Shown here piece after piece: positions 48,048 through 60,700 of a stretch of DNA of 64,000 bases (position 1 is its first letter; each line of letters opens with the position of its first letter). The notes beneath the pieces are model-generated. The model was not told where the DNA came from and ran no database searches. It worked only from the letters and a program-made list of their open reading frames with translations. The position numbers and the translations under genes are program-made. Origin of the DNA: Brachypodium distachyon (taxonomy: Eukaryota > Streptophyta > Magnoliopsida > Poales > Poaceae); the NCBI RefSeq assembly GCF_000005505.3, contig NC_016133.3, forward strand, positions 50,743,237-50,807,236. The letters run 5' to 3'.

Positions 48048-50759
48048 CTACCTGGGGTACCTCGCCGACATTAAAAATTCTTCTTCCAAACTATAAATCC
48101 TAGTCGCTCCCAGCTTGGTTCGTGCTTCTTGGGTTGAAAAGAAATTCCTTTTGATATTATTGTCCACAGATTTCTCTATTGAAAAATTATTTGAAATATG
48201 CTCCTTAGATGCTTGAATGCCTTCAAGTGCCATCTCCACTTGTCTCATGGTAGGTCGGTCTTCTCCTCTGAATTTTATACATACTGCTGCTATTTTTGCA
48301 ACTTCTTTAATTTCTTCACCTCCTTCCTCCAAAATCTGTGGATCTAATATCTCAACCAAGTTGCTTTCAGCAAGTAAAGTGAGAAAATGGTCAACAAGCC
48401 CCGCATCACCTTCAGATGACAAGTATAAAAATGGTTTCTTCCTGGTAAGCAGTTCTACAAGAACAACCCCAAAGCTGTACACATCACTTTTCTCCGTGAG
48501 TCGCCCTGTTTGATAGTACATTGGGTCTAGATAGCCTATAGTCCCTTGCACCTTTGTTGTCACTCCTGTTTCATCAATTTGAATATACCTTGAAGCTCCA
48601 AAGTCAGATACTTTTGCTGTTAGGGTATCATCAAGAAGTATGTTTGTTGACTTGATATCTCTATGGATCACTGGGATTGAAGTAGCTGAGTGGAGATAGG
48701 CAAGAGCTTTGGCTATCTCAATCCCAATCCTCATCCTCTTATTCCATGATAACGAAATATGTCCATTGGTGTGAAGGTGATCGTGAAGGGTTCCGTTGGA
48801 AATGAACTCATAGACTAATAATGGGACTTCTACCTCAAGACAACAGCCCAAAAGCTTTACTATGTTCTTATGATTGATCTGAGAGAGGATGACAACCTCA
48901 TTTATGAACTCGTCGATTTCTTGTTGTATCACTATCTTAGACTTCTTGATTGCTACAACATGCAAATCTGATAAAATTCCTTTGTAAACAATACCATGCC
49001 CTCCACCTCCAAGCTCATGAGACTTGTCAAAATTCTTTGTGGCCTTCTTCAATTCCTCTAAGGTTATTATCATCCTTTCCGCAACATCTGTCCTTTGTGA
49101 TACCAATTGTTGCAATAACTGTCCACGATTTTGTTTGAAGAACTTCCGCTTCAAATCTTTTGCATCAATAAACTTTTTGATCTTACGGATAACCAATGTC
49201 GCCGGGAGAATCATAATTAGGATGCCTACTAGACCAAGACCCACTCCTATAAGTATCAAACCTGAAAGTATGTGTGCATGGGTCGTTGTCATGTTCTCAA
49301 GCATAGATACAAAAGGAGTAAACATCATACATGCACAAGAAACTACAACTATTGCAAGCTCTGGATCCCATTTTTCCATATTCCTAGCTCCAGTAAGATG
49401 TTAGGCATCAGGGAGCTCACCTGTGACGGGCTTGACACAACCATTGCGCAGGGTGTGGTCGCCATGGGTTCCTAGCGGGCACCAGCACTGAAACGTTCCG
49501 AGCAGGTTCGTACACCCGCCGAAGCACCCATGTTCTTCTGGCCGTTCGCATTCGTTGATATCTACAGGCCGGCAAGGAAAAGTCATTGGTTACTCCTACG
49601 AAACATATGTACTACTCCAGCTAGAAACAAGATAAACAAAATGTGTATACGCAATTACGCACCTACGGAGTAATACACATATATGTATAGCAAAACTGAT
49701 ACTCTGTATATAAAATGCAAATTAAGATGCAATAATTTTTACGGAACCTTGGCAGCCATCGGCGATGTAGGGATTGCCGTCGTAGCCGTTCCAGCACTTG
49801 CACGAATAGCCTCTGTTCTCTTGGTTGCAGTCGCTGTGCTTGCTCTTGCAGAGGCTGCGCGCTACCTCCCCGGAACAATTGGGATGCGAGTTCACGTCAC
49901 GGGCCACCTCCCAGCGTATAATAAGGGGAACCTCCAGCGCGGCTGCCGACGGTGGCTCGAGCTTCTGCACCAGCTCGTCGGTGACCCACCGCTGGTCGAA
50001 CCACCCCTCCTCTGCCACGAACACGTACACGGGCAGCGGTATCAGGTCCCGGGAGTGGTTCCGGTTGAACCATCTGAACTGCAGCTCCTTGGGCGTGCTG
50101 TCCGTGGAGATCGGGGCCTGGCAGCAGCCCATCCCGGAGCAGTACTTGTCGTGCCCGCTGGCCACACCCCCGGCGTAGGGCTTGATGGTGGAAGAGCAGA
50201 AGGAGGCGCAGCCGCTGATGATGTTATCGTTGGTGCCGGTGTTGGCGTTGCCGGCGTCCCCGAGCCCGAGCAGCGTCGCCTGCGCGTTGCAACCCGTGAG
50301 GATCAGCTCGTTGCTGCTTGACAGCGTGTAGGGCGCGCCGCCGCCGCCGGTGAAGCAGTTGCCGAAGCTGACGTTCCAGTCCTGGGCGGTGGTGTTGTAG
50401 ATCACGGAGGGGGTGTATACGACGGAGCCGGTGTGGATGACGCGCACCGTGCTGTTCCGGAGAGAGATCTCGGCCACCCGTAGCACGGAGTCGTAGCCGA
50501 GGAGCAGCCGCGGCGGGTTGCGGCGGCGGTCGCAGGTGAGGTTGAACCCTGGCCAGTAGCACCTGGACGGGCCCATGCCGAACGGGTACGGCACACTCAC
50601 GTCGCCGCAGCTGGTCTCACAGCCCGGCAGCCCTATGGCCCTGGGGCTGGGGCTGGGGCTGGGAGGAGATACTGCTAATCCACCGGCGGATAGAGGCGAC
50701 AGCAGCAAACCCGCGGCCGCTATTAGGATCGCCGATGCCGAGATAGTTATTCTCGCCAT
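48048..50759 (-). CDS. Wall-associated receptor kinase-like protein
   Basis: Three exons: 50759-49748, 49561-49421, 49261-48048; 2367 nt, 788 residues. The start at MARITISASA gives a signal peptide (residues about 1-27). Then follow a cysteine-rich GUB_WAK galacturonan-binding type domain (GCETSCGDVSVPYPFGMG), an EGF module (CKSKHSDCNQENRGYSCKCW), and a calcium-type EGF (DINECERPEEHGCFGGC) on exon 2. A transmembrane segment lies at LILIGVGLGLVGILIMILP. The cytoplasmic Ser/Thr kinase has LGGGGHGIVYKG, VVAIKKSK, VIHRDIKSTN, DFGASRY and a complete C lobe. All catalytic residues are intact (RD type). WAKs bind pectin fragments at the wall and signal in growth or defence. The last exon's open frame extends 118 bases upstream to 49379, but that part is intron. 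The 5' side abuts a probable Helitron. Confidence 0.94.
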
Positions 50760-51232
50760 TATATGGTTCTGTGCCTGATAGTTTTGGGATTTCTGCACTC
50801 TGGAACACCTATTCATACGTATAATCAAGATTCACGCATGGCAATGGTCTCACAGTAGAGTTTGATAGTGATGGTAGTAGTAATTGGTTCAGTCAAAAGC
50901 ATTGACTTGGACTTCGTCAGGTCTGGTGGTTATGCTGTCGTTTGTTCTCCACAAATTAAGGCACGTGGTCACATTTTTCTACTCCTACATAAAGTCTGGC
51001 TCACCCGCTCGTTCCGTGCGGAACATGCTGTGTTTAAATTAAGGGTAACTAGCATGGTGGCTCGCGTGGAATGCGCTGGCTAGATCTCATGATCATTTTT
51101 TTATTAATTTTATGTGTGTGTCGATTTTTCTTTGTACCTCTATCTGTTCGGATTTATAAGGCCCGCACGATGTTTTACACGAAACATTGGCGAAACACTG
51201 TTTTGGTAATACGACGTTGTTGCGATACAAAA

Positions 51233-53029
51233 GAGATATCATTGTACTCATATTGAAAAAAGCTATCAATAGTATAACATTTATATACATACACTTTTCT
51301 ATATAATTGTTCGTCAAAATTCGGTACAAAATTTAATGCAGGCCTTAAAAATCTGGATGGAGGGAGTATAATTCACTGATATTGGATCATCCCTCATACG
51401 TATCTAGTTGTCGTATTTGTAATTTCAAAATCGAAGACATGAGATTTGTATACGTAAGAGCAACTCCAGCGGATTCCCTAAATTTAAACTCCCAAATTCC
51501 TATGTGGGGATCTCTATAAAAGATTCTTCCCCTAAATATGTGTTTTCTCCAACACACTCCCTATCTCGCTTCCCATATTTCACTCTTCTAGAATCTTATT
51601 TAACCGTTTTTCTAAACTTTCGTGTTTCAAATGACTTATTCATATAAATTAAATTGAGTCATTTTATTTTATAGCACTTAAATAAGCTATATAATGCGGA
51701 GTACTATAATGGTTATAATTTAATTAACGGTGTGTCTTTTAAAACTATTATACATAAGCGTATTATCCATGTGAATCGGCAGCAAAAACACATTCGTCAA
51801 ATTGCAAAAACACATTTGTCAAAGTACTTGAATTGCTATCCCCTTGATCTCTGTATGAAGAAAGATCCACATGCAGCAACAAATGTTCCCCTTTTCTCCT
51901 TCTCTCTCCCCTCCTTTTTCTCATTCTCTCTCTCTTCCTTTCCCATACAGGCTGAGGCTAACCCATGCCCAAAAAGGTCCGCCGCTGCCACCGGCAAGGC
52001 CGCCGACGGCCTCTCCCCATCCCCAACACCGCCGTTGTCTCTCCCATCAACAACACTGCCGCCATCGACTGCCCAACCAACGCCGCCGCATCATTCTTTG
52101 CCGCTGCGCCAGCCTCGACGCTTTGAGATATCGTTGTATTCGTATTGAAAAATTCTATCAATAGTATAACGTTTATATCCATACTTTTTTTTATAATTGT
52201 TCGTCAAAATTCGGCACAAAATTTTATGCAGGCCTTATAAATCCAAATTGAGGGAGTATAATTCACTGATACTGGATTATGTCTGATACGTTCTATTCAT
52301 CGTATTTGTCATTTTAAAATCAAAGACATGAGATTTTGTATACCCAAGAGCAATCCAGCTGATTCCCTAAATTTAAGCTCCCAAATTCCTACGTGGGGAT
52401 CCCCTATAAAAGATTCTTCTCCTAAATCTGTGTTTTCAGCAGCAGACTCTCTATCTCACTTCCCATATTTCACTCTTATAATATCTTATTCAACCACTTT
52501 TACAAACTTTCGAGTTTCAAATGACTTATTCATATAAATTAAATTCATATTATTTAAATTGAATGATTTTATTTTATACACTTAAATAAAATATACAATG
52601 TGGATTGTTATAATGGTTATAATTAAATTAAGAGGGTTTTTTAATTAGCGGTGTGTCTTTTACAGACTATTCTACAAAGTTTATTATTTACATGAATCAG
52701 CAACAAAAACACATTTGTCACACCGCAAAAACACATCTGTCAAAGTACTTGAATTGCTCTCTCCTTGATCCTACATGATGAAAGATCCACATGCAACAAC
52801 GGTTGTTCCCCTTTTCTCATCTCTCTCTCTCATTCTCTCTCTCTTCCTTTCCCCGTGCAGATTGAGGCTCGCCCATGCCCAAAATCGACCGCCGCTTCCA
52901 CCGGCAAGGCCGCCGGCCGCCTCTCCCCATCTCCAATACCGCCGTTGTCTCTCCCATCCCCAACTCTGCCGCCACCGACTGCCTCAACCAACGCCATCGC
53001 ATCATTCGTTGCCGCTGCGCCAGCCTCGA
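51233..53029. repeat. Tandem duplication of an 892-bp unit
   Basis: Copy 1 runs 51233-52124 and copy 2 52125-53029. Both start GAGATATC and share, in order, ATCAATAGTATAAC, TTGTTCGTCAAAATTCGG, CAAATTCCTA(T/C)GTGGGGATC, CTATAAAAGATTCTTC, GAAAGATCCACATGCA, long CT tracts, CCACCGGCAAGGCCGCCG and TGCGCCAGCCTCGA. Each copy thus has a TATA-like motif, a CT-rich leader and a proline/serine-rich reading frame. Divergence is clearly visible, so the duplication is not recent. Confidence 0.85.
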
Positions 53030-54409
53030 GGCCACTGCCTTCCCCATCTCATGTCAAGAAGCTCGACGGCACCTTGCCTAGATCCAGCGGCGCCCCCACT
53101 GCTTCCTGTTGGATATCCGTCTCCTCGTATCGCCGTCGCCGGTGTCCGCTGGCGCCCTACGGGTCTCTTCTTTCTATGACGGTTAGTCTTCTCGTACATG
53201 GGCGAAGGGCGAAAACTCTTTGAGGTGGGCCGAACTTTAAAAGACAAAAAATTTGATGCAAAGAATCAAAATAGTCCGGACACATTAATTTTTTATATGA
53301 TTTTAAACATAATCACTTAGTACAATGCACACAAAAACATATCTAAATAGAATTAGAGCCTATAAAATTTGTTGGAAAACTCTACATTTTTCTGATTTTA
53401 CCAATATAAGACTTTTAAATATATCTCGCTAGATGGAGCACAGAATGAAGTCATTAAATCAACTATCATACATTTTGTTGCACAAATTGGCTTTGATAAT
53501 CAATTAAGGCACAAGTATTTTGACCCAAATGCATAATTTATAAATTCTTCTGTCCATCAAGGAGGTCAGAAGAACACGGTAGAACAGAAACAATCGAAGT
53601 AGTACTACTACTACCAAACAGAGGCAGCATGGCTGTGTGGAGCGTGGCCAGCCGCAAGCGCCAGGCCAGTCGTGGAGCCGCCGAACTTCCGGCTACGGGC
53701 TACCGCCGCCGGCCAACGCCGTTCGGCTACTGACTGTTGTCCCGTCGAGCAACGTTGCCTGAGCCGCGGTCACTCGCCGTCTCTCCCCGTCCCTCTCCTC
53801 CGACCTCCTGTCTTCTCCCTCTCCCAGTGTCCGTGGACCCTCGGTCTGGCTGCCTCCTCCCTAGCGCCGTCGATCTGGTGTTAATCGATCTCTTCCGGAG
53901 TGCCCCATCTCTTGTCAAGGAGAGCGTTCGCGTTCTCCCTTCGTGTGGCCAGTGGCCACAACTTCCATGGCGCCTGCGTGCACATCCTGCCCTTCCTGCC
54001 GCGCTCGGCGGTCCGTTCGTGGCGGCGGACGTTGCTGAATTGATGCACATGACCACATCCATTCATCAGTCCTTTATTTTTTGTGATCGATCAATAATTC
54101 CGATGGTGTTAGTTGCTAGCTTCGTATCTTGGCAGCCCAAACAGACTCCTCTGGCCAGTCATCGATTCCTTCGTATTCTGGGACAAAGAGCAGATCAAGT
54201 GCATGGGCGCTGCATCTGGAGTGGAGTAGGTTGCCGAACGTATTCTACTATTCCGAACTCGCAATTTTACCCGCGGAGTTTGGAATTTGGGAGTCTGGAG
54301 CGGAGCCCCGGATTTGACGGAGCGTAGGATAACTGAACAGGTTTAAATCTGGACCTTCAGACGTGGAAGACGTGTATGGGCCTTAACTACTTTTTTTTCT
54401 AGCCCATCA
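53030..54409. other. Unassigned sequence, GC-rich island
   Basis: Part of the candidate Helitron. About 53630-54010 is GC-rich with overlapping open frames on both strands (53672-53884, 53737-54327 plus; 53727-54062 minus). It could be a captured exon, but I recognise no domain. Confidence 0.35.
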
Positions 54410-54518
54410 AAATAAAATCCTGACCATTAGACATAAGATCTAACGGTCAATATAATAAGGGTGACGTGGATTAACGTGAAGGCTCCTCTCGATACCCCTC
54501 ATATAGTATATAATAGAT

Positions 54519-54783
54519 AGACTAGCACTCCCCGCAAAAATGAGCAAAGCCTTCATCCATGGAGAAATAGTAACAAGGGGCAACTAAATTGGACATCCTT
54601 CAAAAAGAGACATACCTGATACCTTCTTTGTCTACTGTACTACGCAGTAGGAGTGCATGATTGATGACTTCAAGCAAGTGAAGGAAAAGTTCAACCGACA
54701 CACGGTTGCTAATATCGCAGGACTCTCTGAAGTCTAGACACCACACCAGCTCGCAAATAACGAACAAAAATATATAACACAAC
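54519..54783. other. Spacer between Helitron end and tRNA-Thr
   Basis: A second Helitron-like 3' terminus (GCGGGGAGTGCTAG on the minus strand, CTAG at 54525-54522) lies 4 bp before the 5' end at 54517. A T-run on the minus strand near 54772 should terminate tRNA-Thr transcription. Confidence 0.4.
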
Positions 54784-54857
54784 TGCTTTCATTGAGAGTT
54801 GAACTCAAGACCTCCCGCTTACTAAACGGGTGCTCTAACCAACTGAGCTATGAAAGC
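54784..54857 (-). tRNA. tRNA-Thr (anticodon AGT)
   Basis: A 74-nt cloverleaf with acceptor GCTTTCA/TGAAAGC and discriminator A. The D arm contains GCTCAGTTGGTTAGAGC, the anticodon loop TTAGTAA (anticodon AGT, wobble A normally edited to inosine), and the T arm TTGAGTTCAACTCTCAA. The anticodon stem has one T-G pair. It is a nuclear-type threonine tRNA. No intron. Confidence 0.96.
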
Positions 54858-55820
54858 TTTCTTTGTTGAATTCGTATACGTTCTTATAGATAACAACGAA
54901 CTCATCCATGTGCTTAGATTTCACAGATTCAAAGGTGCACCGACCTTAATTAATACCACCGAGAAAGATTTTAGAACCGATCATCCAAAGACATGATAAC
55001 TTCTGTTCTAAACCTTGTGTAAAATGCTTTTGTCCCAAACGGAGGAGCGTGAGAGGAGTGGTACTGACACATGTTAGGCCATTGTGTCTTTAATAAGTGT
55101 GATGAAGCATCAGAAATCTTCAAACAAAGAAGTGAAGAGTTTCATGCGCTAACCAACGACCAAAAGACCGATCTGATGAAAAAGATAGACAATCCACTTG
55201 GACCTTCTCCAATGTACTGCTTTAAAGCGGGACCAAACTTCATCTTTTCTGAGAGTATGTACCGATTGGTATTGGAGCGGTCGGTGCATGCAGTCCAAAA
55301 GAATGGATCGATCCATCTGCATGAACCGATGCAAACAACCAGCAGCTCAATAAAAAACCCTTCATATAGATAAAGGATCCACGTGCATGTGCTTAGGTCC
55401 AACGAGAGCTGTAGCACTATACTTTAGATGGAGTTGTTTAATCAGACGTGGGTCCCATTCCAAAGCATGGACCGGTTCATGTACGCTGTAGCAAAAATCA
55501 AGTTATGGATCGGTGTTTCCGGCTGGTACGTGTCAGAGGGAAAGGTGAAGTATGCTTCGATCACATTGTGGAAGGCCTTATACTTCAACAAGAAGGTTCA
55601 AGTTTGGAGCCAAACAATGATGTTGAAGAACAGCAGACTGATAAGTCATAACACCGTGTACATTGCCAAAATGCATCTTAACAATGTATCGCCGAAATAA
55701 CGAAACACAAACATATCTCTGACTCTCGTCTCAAACTGTCATGAAAGCAGCAATCCGTCTTGCCACTATCAACGTAGACTACAACTCATACATCTTGCCC
55801 AATTTCCCTTCCCTACGAGT
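54858..55820. other. Intergenic, unrecognised open frames
   Basis: Plus-strand frames at 55071-55373 (100 codons) and 55428-55700 (90 codons) are open, with ordinary composition, but I cannot assign them. They may be remnants of one old gene or transposon. The tail near 55750-55820 is likely the 3'UTR of the next minus-strand gene. Confidence 0.35.
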
Positions 55821-57722
55821 CTACGATCCCGCCGAGACGCCACGGGCAACCGATCGGCCGCTGGCCACGCTGCCGCTGCCGCGATGAGCGCTGCTGCGTC
55901 CACGGTGAGCATTGACGCCGGAGCTGCCAGCAGCACGCGACCGGCCACTGGGCTCCGGCTGCGCCGCCGGCCTCTGCTTGCTCTGCCGTGGCCGGTTCAT
56001 CGGGCTGCGCGCCCCGTGGCGGCCAGGGTCCTGGTCCACGACCTCGTCGCCGTTGTTGGACGACCGCGAGGTGCTCCACGTCCGGTCCGTGGACTCGCAG
56101 GACGGCGTCCACGGGTTGCCGGAGAGGCTGTTGCTCCCCGCGGACTCCTGCAGCTCGGTCTCCCCACGGCCACGGATGTCTCTCACCGACACGTACCTGT
56201 GCACGCTAGGCTCGACGAGGTCGACGTCGTCGTCGTGCCGGCCGGCCGGCGCGTTGACAGAGCCCTTGTCGTTAGAGCGCTCGCAGGCGCGGCTCTCGGA
56301 CGAGGATGAATTGAGGTCGGCCACGGCCTCGACGATGGAGCGCGCCTTGGAGACGCAGGCTGGGAGCGAGAAGGATGGCGGCGGCGTTCCGGAGGCGTGG
56401 TGGTAGTTCTGGATGTCGTCGAGGACCTGGGTGGCGCTTAAGTTGGGGCTCTGGTCGAAGTCGCGCGACGGCCTGCGGGACCGAGAGCTTGCCCTCGGAT
56501 TGAGGTTCTCGGTCGCCGTGCGCGTCGCGGTGGTCTTCGACGAGGGTGCTCTCGTCTCTGACGCCGCGACCATTGTCTCCTCTGCTATCTCCGCCTTCTT
56601 CTCCTTTGCACGTTCGGTGGGCTTGGCGACGGCAACCTCCGTCGATTTCTGGTAGATCGCAAGAAGATCGTGAGCGGCTTAATTATCGGTTGATATAAGA
56701 TGTAGAATTGCAGCAACGAGCGCTAAAGGAAAATTTCAGAAATTAATTACCTTCTGGGGATTGGCATTGCTGCTGTTGTTATTGCGGAGGGAATTCTCGT
56801 CGATCTCGGCCATGGGGTTGCGCCGGTGCGGTGACTTCTCGGCCTTCCTGGACGAGCTCCGGCTCAGCGACGGCGTCGGCCCCGCCGTCTTCTGTCCCGC
56901 CCCAGCATTCTCATTGCCCGCGGCCATGGCCACCCTCGCAGGCGAGCTCGATCGCGGAGACGCGCACCCCTTCCCTGCCACGACAGCGGGCGACGGCGCG
57001 CGCCCCTTCTCCCTCGCCGGCACGGAGACCATCTTCCCCGGCTGCTGTCTCGCGGCGCCGGAGCTCGCCGCCCCCGCAGAGGGAGCGCCGCCCTCCCCAC
57101 GCCGCCCAGGTGATCGGCTCGACCTCCTGCTCCCGCCGCCGGTCCTCTCCCGGCTCCCCGACCGCTTCCTCTGCGGCGAGCTCCGGTGGGGCGACGGCCT
57201 TGACACAGGGACCCCGTGCCCCTCCCAGTCGCAGTCCTCCTCCGCACCACCGCCCCTCCTCTCCTGATCAAAGTCACAGCTCCTCTTCGACCCGGAACGC
57301 CTCCGGTTACCGGTCCCCGTCTCGCTCGACGCCGCCCTCCCGGTCCCGGACGAGCTCCGGCTGAGGCGCCCGCACTGGATCAGGATGGCGTCCACCTCCT
57401 CCTTGGTGCAGCTCGACGTGCGCACCGGCACGGGGCCCTTGGCCACAACCACCGCCTGCCTCGCCTCTTCCTTCTTCTTCTCCTCCTCCACGACCGCAGC
57501 CGCCTTGCTCTTCACGACGACCGACGCCTTCTTGCCGGCCGCTGCCGCGGCAGGCTCCTCCTCCGCCTTGGCCGCCCTCCTGGGCTGCGGCGTGATCTTC
57601 TTGGCCTTCTCGTCAGCAACCTTGCCGGGCTTCTTCTTCGACTTGGTGCTGGCCTCCGCACTCGGCTGCTTCGCCGGTGGCGGTGGCTTCTCCTGGTTTT
57701 TCTTGCTAAAACAGAGTCCCAT
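55821..57722 (-). CDS. At1g65710-like serine/arginine-rich protein
   Basis: Two exons, 57722-56751 and 56648-55821, 1800 nt, 599 residues. Starts MGLCFSKKNQ, a probable N-myristoylation and palmitoylation signal. Residues about 10-95 are lysine/alanine rich and low complexity. A conserved block CTKEEVDAILIQCGRLSRSS is followed by RRRSGSKRSCDFD, both typical of the plant family of Arabidopsis At1g65710 (recognised from memory). Serine/arginine/proline-rich sequence fills the rest, mostly disordered, with RRPSRDFDQSPN in exon 2. A TATA-like ATAAATAAAT on the minus strand at 57810-57801 is about 80 bp upstream of the ATG. Biochemical function is unknown; plasma-membrane attachment is inferred from the N terminus. 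GC content is very high, as usual for this class of grass gene. Confidence 0.85.
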
Positions 57723-60700
57723 GGTGAATGGACGGAAGGACTCGTGAGTTGGGTAGATGGAAGGAAGGGGAAGATTGTAGTGGGGACGTGTGGAGCTGGT
57801 ATTTATTTATGCAGGCTTCGGGAGAAGCGATCGGAGATTTGATAATGGGATTAGTGTGCGTCGTGCTCTGTGTTAGTACCGTGTACTGTGTGTGTGCACG
57901 GGCGCAGCTGAGCTGAGGTGAGATTTCAAATCCTCTCTTGCTGACGGCCTCGGCGTTCCGGTGCCCGAGAGACGTTGTGGCCGTTGGGTGAACTGAACCT
58001 GGCGTTGTGGATCTGTTCATGGGTAGCAGTAGCACGATTCTTGTTGATAAATGGTCCACAAGGAACAGTTCCATGGAGGCGTTTCCTCCGTTGCCAGCTC
58101 GGCGGGGAGGAGTCGTGGTGTCCGTTGGAGGAAGGCCGGGCCTGGCTGATTGCCTTGGATTAGCTCATCATCCTCTCGTCTTCCAAATGATGAATGATGT
58201 ACGAGTACTTTTTTCATATAAAAGGCAAATGATAAAGTGATTAAAGTGATGTAGCAGCGGCACTAGACACTACTTATACTGGAGTACTTACTCAGCTAGC
58301 TCATCGTGAACAAATAAATAACCCGAAAGCCATTGCTGATGAGCAAGTTCTCCTAGAACGAATTACTGCCTTCGATCGAGATTCTGCGTCACTAGAGCGG
58401 GAACGCAATTTTGACTTTTCCCACATAACACGGGGGGCGTTGATCTGTGGCGACAGAGCCACGCGTCGGAGACGGCGGGCGGAAAGCACTTTGCCGTCAC
58501 GAGCGGGCCCCGGTGTCAGGAACACGGCGCTGCATCGGCCGCGATTCAAACCCCGGCGTCACCTAACGGCTACGACGAGACGCAGATGCGCTGCCTCCAG
58601 GATTCCTTTTTGCCGTTCTCCTCTGCCAACCCAACACAGAGAATTCATTCGACCGTTGCTGCATGCGTTTGCCGTCTCGCTCTCCAGCGCCCAGTAAAAT
58701 TTTGTCTTCTTTTCGAACGCCGGGAGCAGCAGACGACCGTTGGAGACCGACCGGAGGAGCACGCCAGCACGGCAGGCGTGCGTGCGTGTGCTTTCGAGTC
58801 CAGCCCTCACTTTTGATCGGATCGGATCGGAACCAGGGGGTGCGAAGATAATTAATTGCCGGATCGCGCCAGGGGCAGCCCGCCAGATCAGATTGCGTGT
58901 CACGTGACGGGCGTGAGAAATGGTGGGCACGTGAAGAAGAGCTCCCGTAGTTGTTGTACGTTATCGGGCCACCCATTGATGATTCGCTGATGCATGGATG
59001 GGCTCTTAAACTCGTGTCCGCCGATCAAGCAGCTCCGGGCTCCGGCTGCTATTCCTCTCGCCAGGTCGTGTGGACCAGATGGAGTGAGTGATGATGTCCC
59101 CAGGTGGTCATCATAATTTGCAACGGGACCATCCGCAGTGAACGCCGGTACAGTACGTTCGAATGAATTGTTGCTGCCCGTTTTACTCCACTTCGTACGG
59201 AATAGCAAAAACCGTTTGCTTCTCGCTTTTTTTGAAAGCGGCCGAGCGTTCGGGGGAATCAGCGGTCACACACCATAGCAGAGCACAAGAAAGCCGGAAA
59301 CATGAGGCAAGACTGATAAAAGCGACACAACGACAGCGCAAGCAAAAGATACACACAACAGAAAGAAAAAAATGAAACGCGGAGAGAACGATTATAGCGA
59401 AGGCATGCGTGCCATTCCTCCTCACTTCTTCAGAGTTCAGAGAAACCGCAGAAAGCACATATTTGCATGTCATGGTCTTCTGGATTTGAGTGGTTTCATC
59501 GAAATTCATGGCAGATTGAACCACAGTGAAGCCCAATTAAGCCTCGCGTACAATGGCAGGCCTAGCAGCAAACCTCATGAAAGGCACGGATGCTGTGGTT
59601 CAATTGAGCTGCATCGCAGAATCGCACATCCGACAGGCAGGATGCATCAAGGACGGGATGGGTTGATAATACACTGCTTCCAGGGTTTTGGAGGCACTCC
59701 CATTTGAATTCGGTGCATTCTGCAAACAACGATGCTAAATTTGTCAACAACCACAAGTGTTCAGAGTTAAGGAGCACTGGTGCTGTAGGTTTACCATGTT
59801 GGTTGACCTGATTAACTCCAGTAGAAAAATATTGCAGGTAAAAATGGCTTGCAAGTTCCAGATTTGGTGTTCGAATGAAAAACATATTGCTCCGATATGT
59901 CAATGGAAAACCTCAGGGTCTCTAAAATGAAACTAAGTACCACTGAGCCAGCGAAACCTCAGGGTCTCTAAAATGGAAAACTGAAGTTCAGAAGTGATGG
60001 ATGTGTCAATTGAAATAGAATGAAACCGATATCGCACTCGTTCCATCATTGCCTGGTCAGAGTAGAAAGTAAAGAAATGATGCAATAAATCACTTTTGCA
60101 GCTCATGAAGAAAAGAATTATGATTCTATGCAAAGTAAATTGATACACTATCAACTTCTTATGATGAGGATGTGAACTATGATGAGATCCCTTGTATCTG
60201 CCATAAACTCGATCTAGTGACATATTGTGCAGATGAGTATCATGAGGCTGAAAATCATGCCGAAGAGCACAATAGTATAAATTATATCTCACATCATCAG
60301 TCGTGAATGTCCTACTAAACCAAGTTACAGTCATGACAACTGACAAATGACAACTTTACAAAAATGGACTGAAAATGTACATACTTCAGTTAATTAAACT
60401 CCAAAACAAACTTCTATACATAATCAATGATATCTAATGCTGTGGAAGTCCATGCAAGAACATTCCTATTGATCTTGAAAAAAGTATTAGTCGACAATTC
60501 CGTAGCTTCCCAGAATGTTCTTGCAGAATTGTCGACTATAGCCTATAATGTACAATCTGAAGTACAATTGCCACACTGCACTATTCCTTGAAGTCGAAAC
60601 ATAACAACAAAATCATATATCCGTACTGAATAAGATTTTCTCAGAGATTCCTACAATCCTACAGAATATGATGGTTCTAACTAATTTCTTCATTAATGAA

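Larger units (their letters stand above)
51049..54517 (-). mobile_element. Candidate Helitron with captured promoter-like DNA
   Basis: On the minus strand the sequence starts TCTATTATATACTATATGAG at 54517 (after A), the same family start as at 1471, followed by the shared CACGTTAATCCACGTCA block. A candidate 3' end GCCACCATGCTAG (CTAG 51052-51049, then T) resembles the intact terminus ATACCGTGCTAG at 3605-3616, but its hairpin is degenerate. The 5' end is firm and the 3' end tentative. Contents include the 892-bp tandem duplication and proline-rich open frames. Confidence 0.42.

Noticed and set aside
49262..49379. N-terminal extension of the kinase open frame starting MEKWDPEL
   Set aside because: A good acceptor (ACTTTCAG) at 49262 joins the EGF exon to the transmembrane exon in frame, and the 42-base gap above 49379 is too short to be an intron. 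The extension is intronic.
59600..59719. Exon-like minus-strand piece with acceptor and stop
   Set aside because: No upstream exon with matching phase and no recognised domain, so a gene cannot be called.
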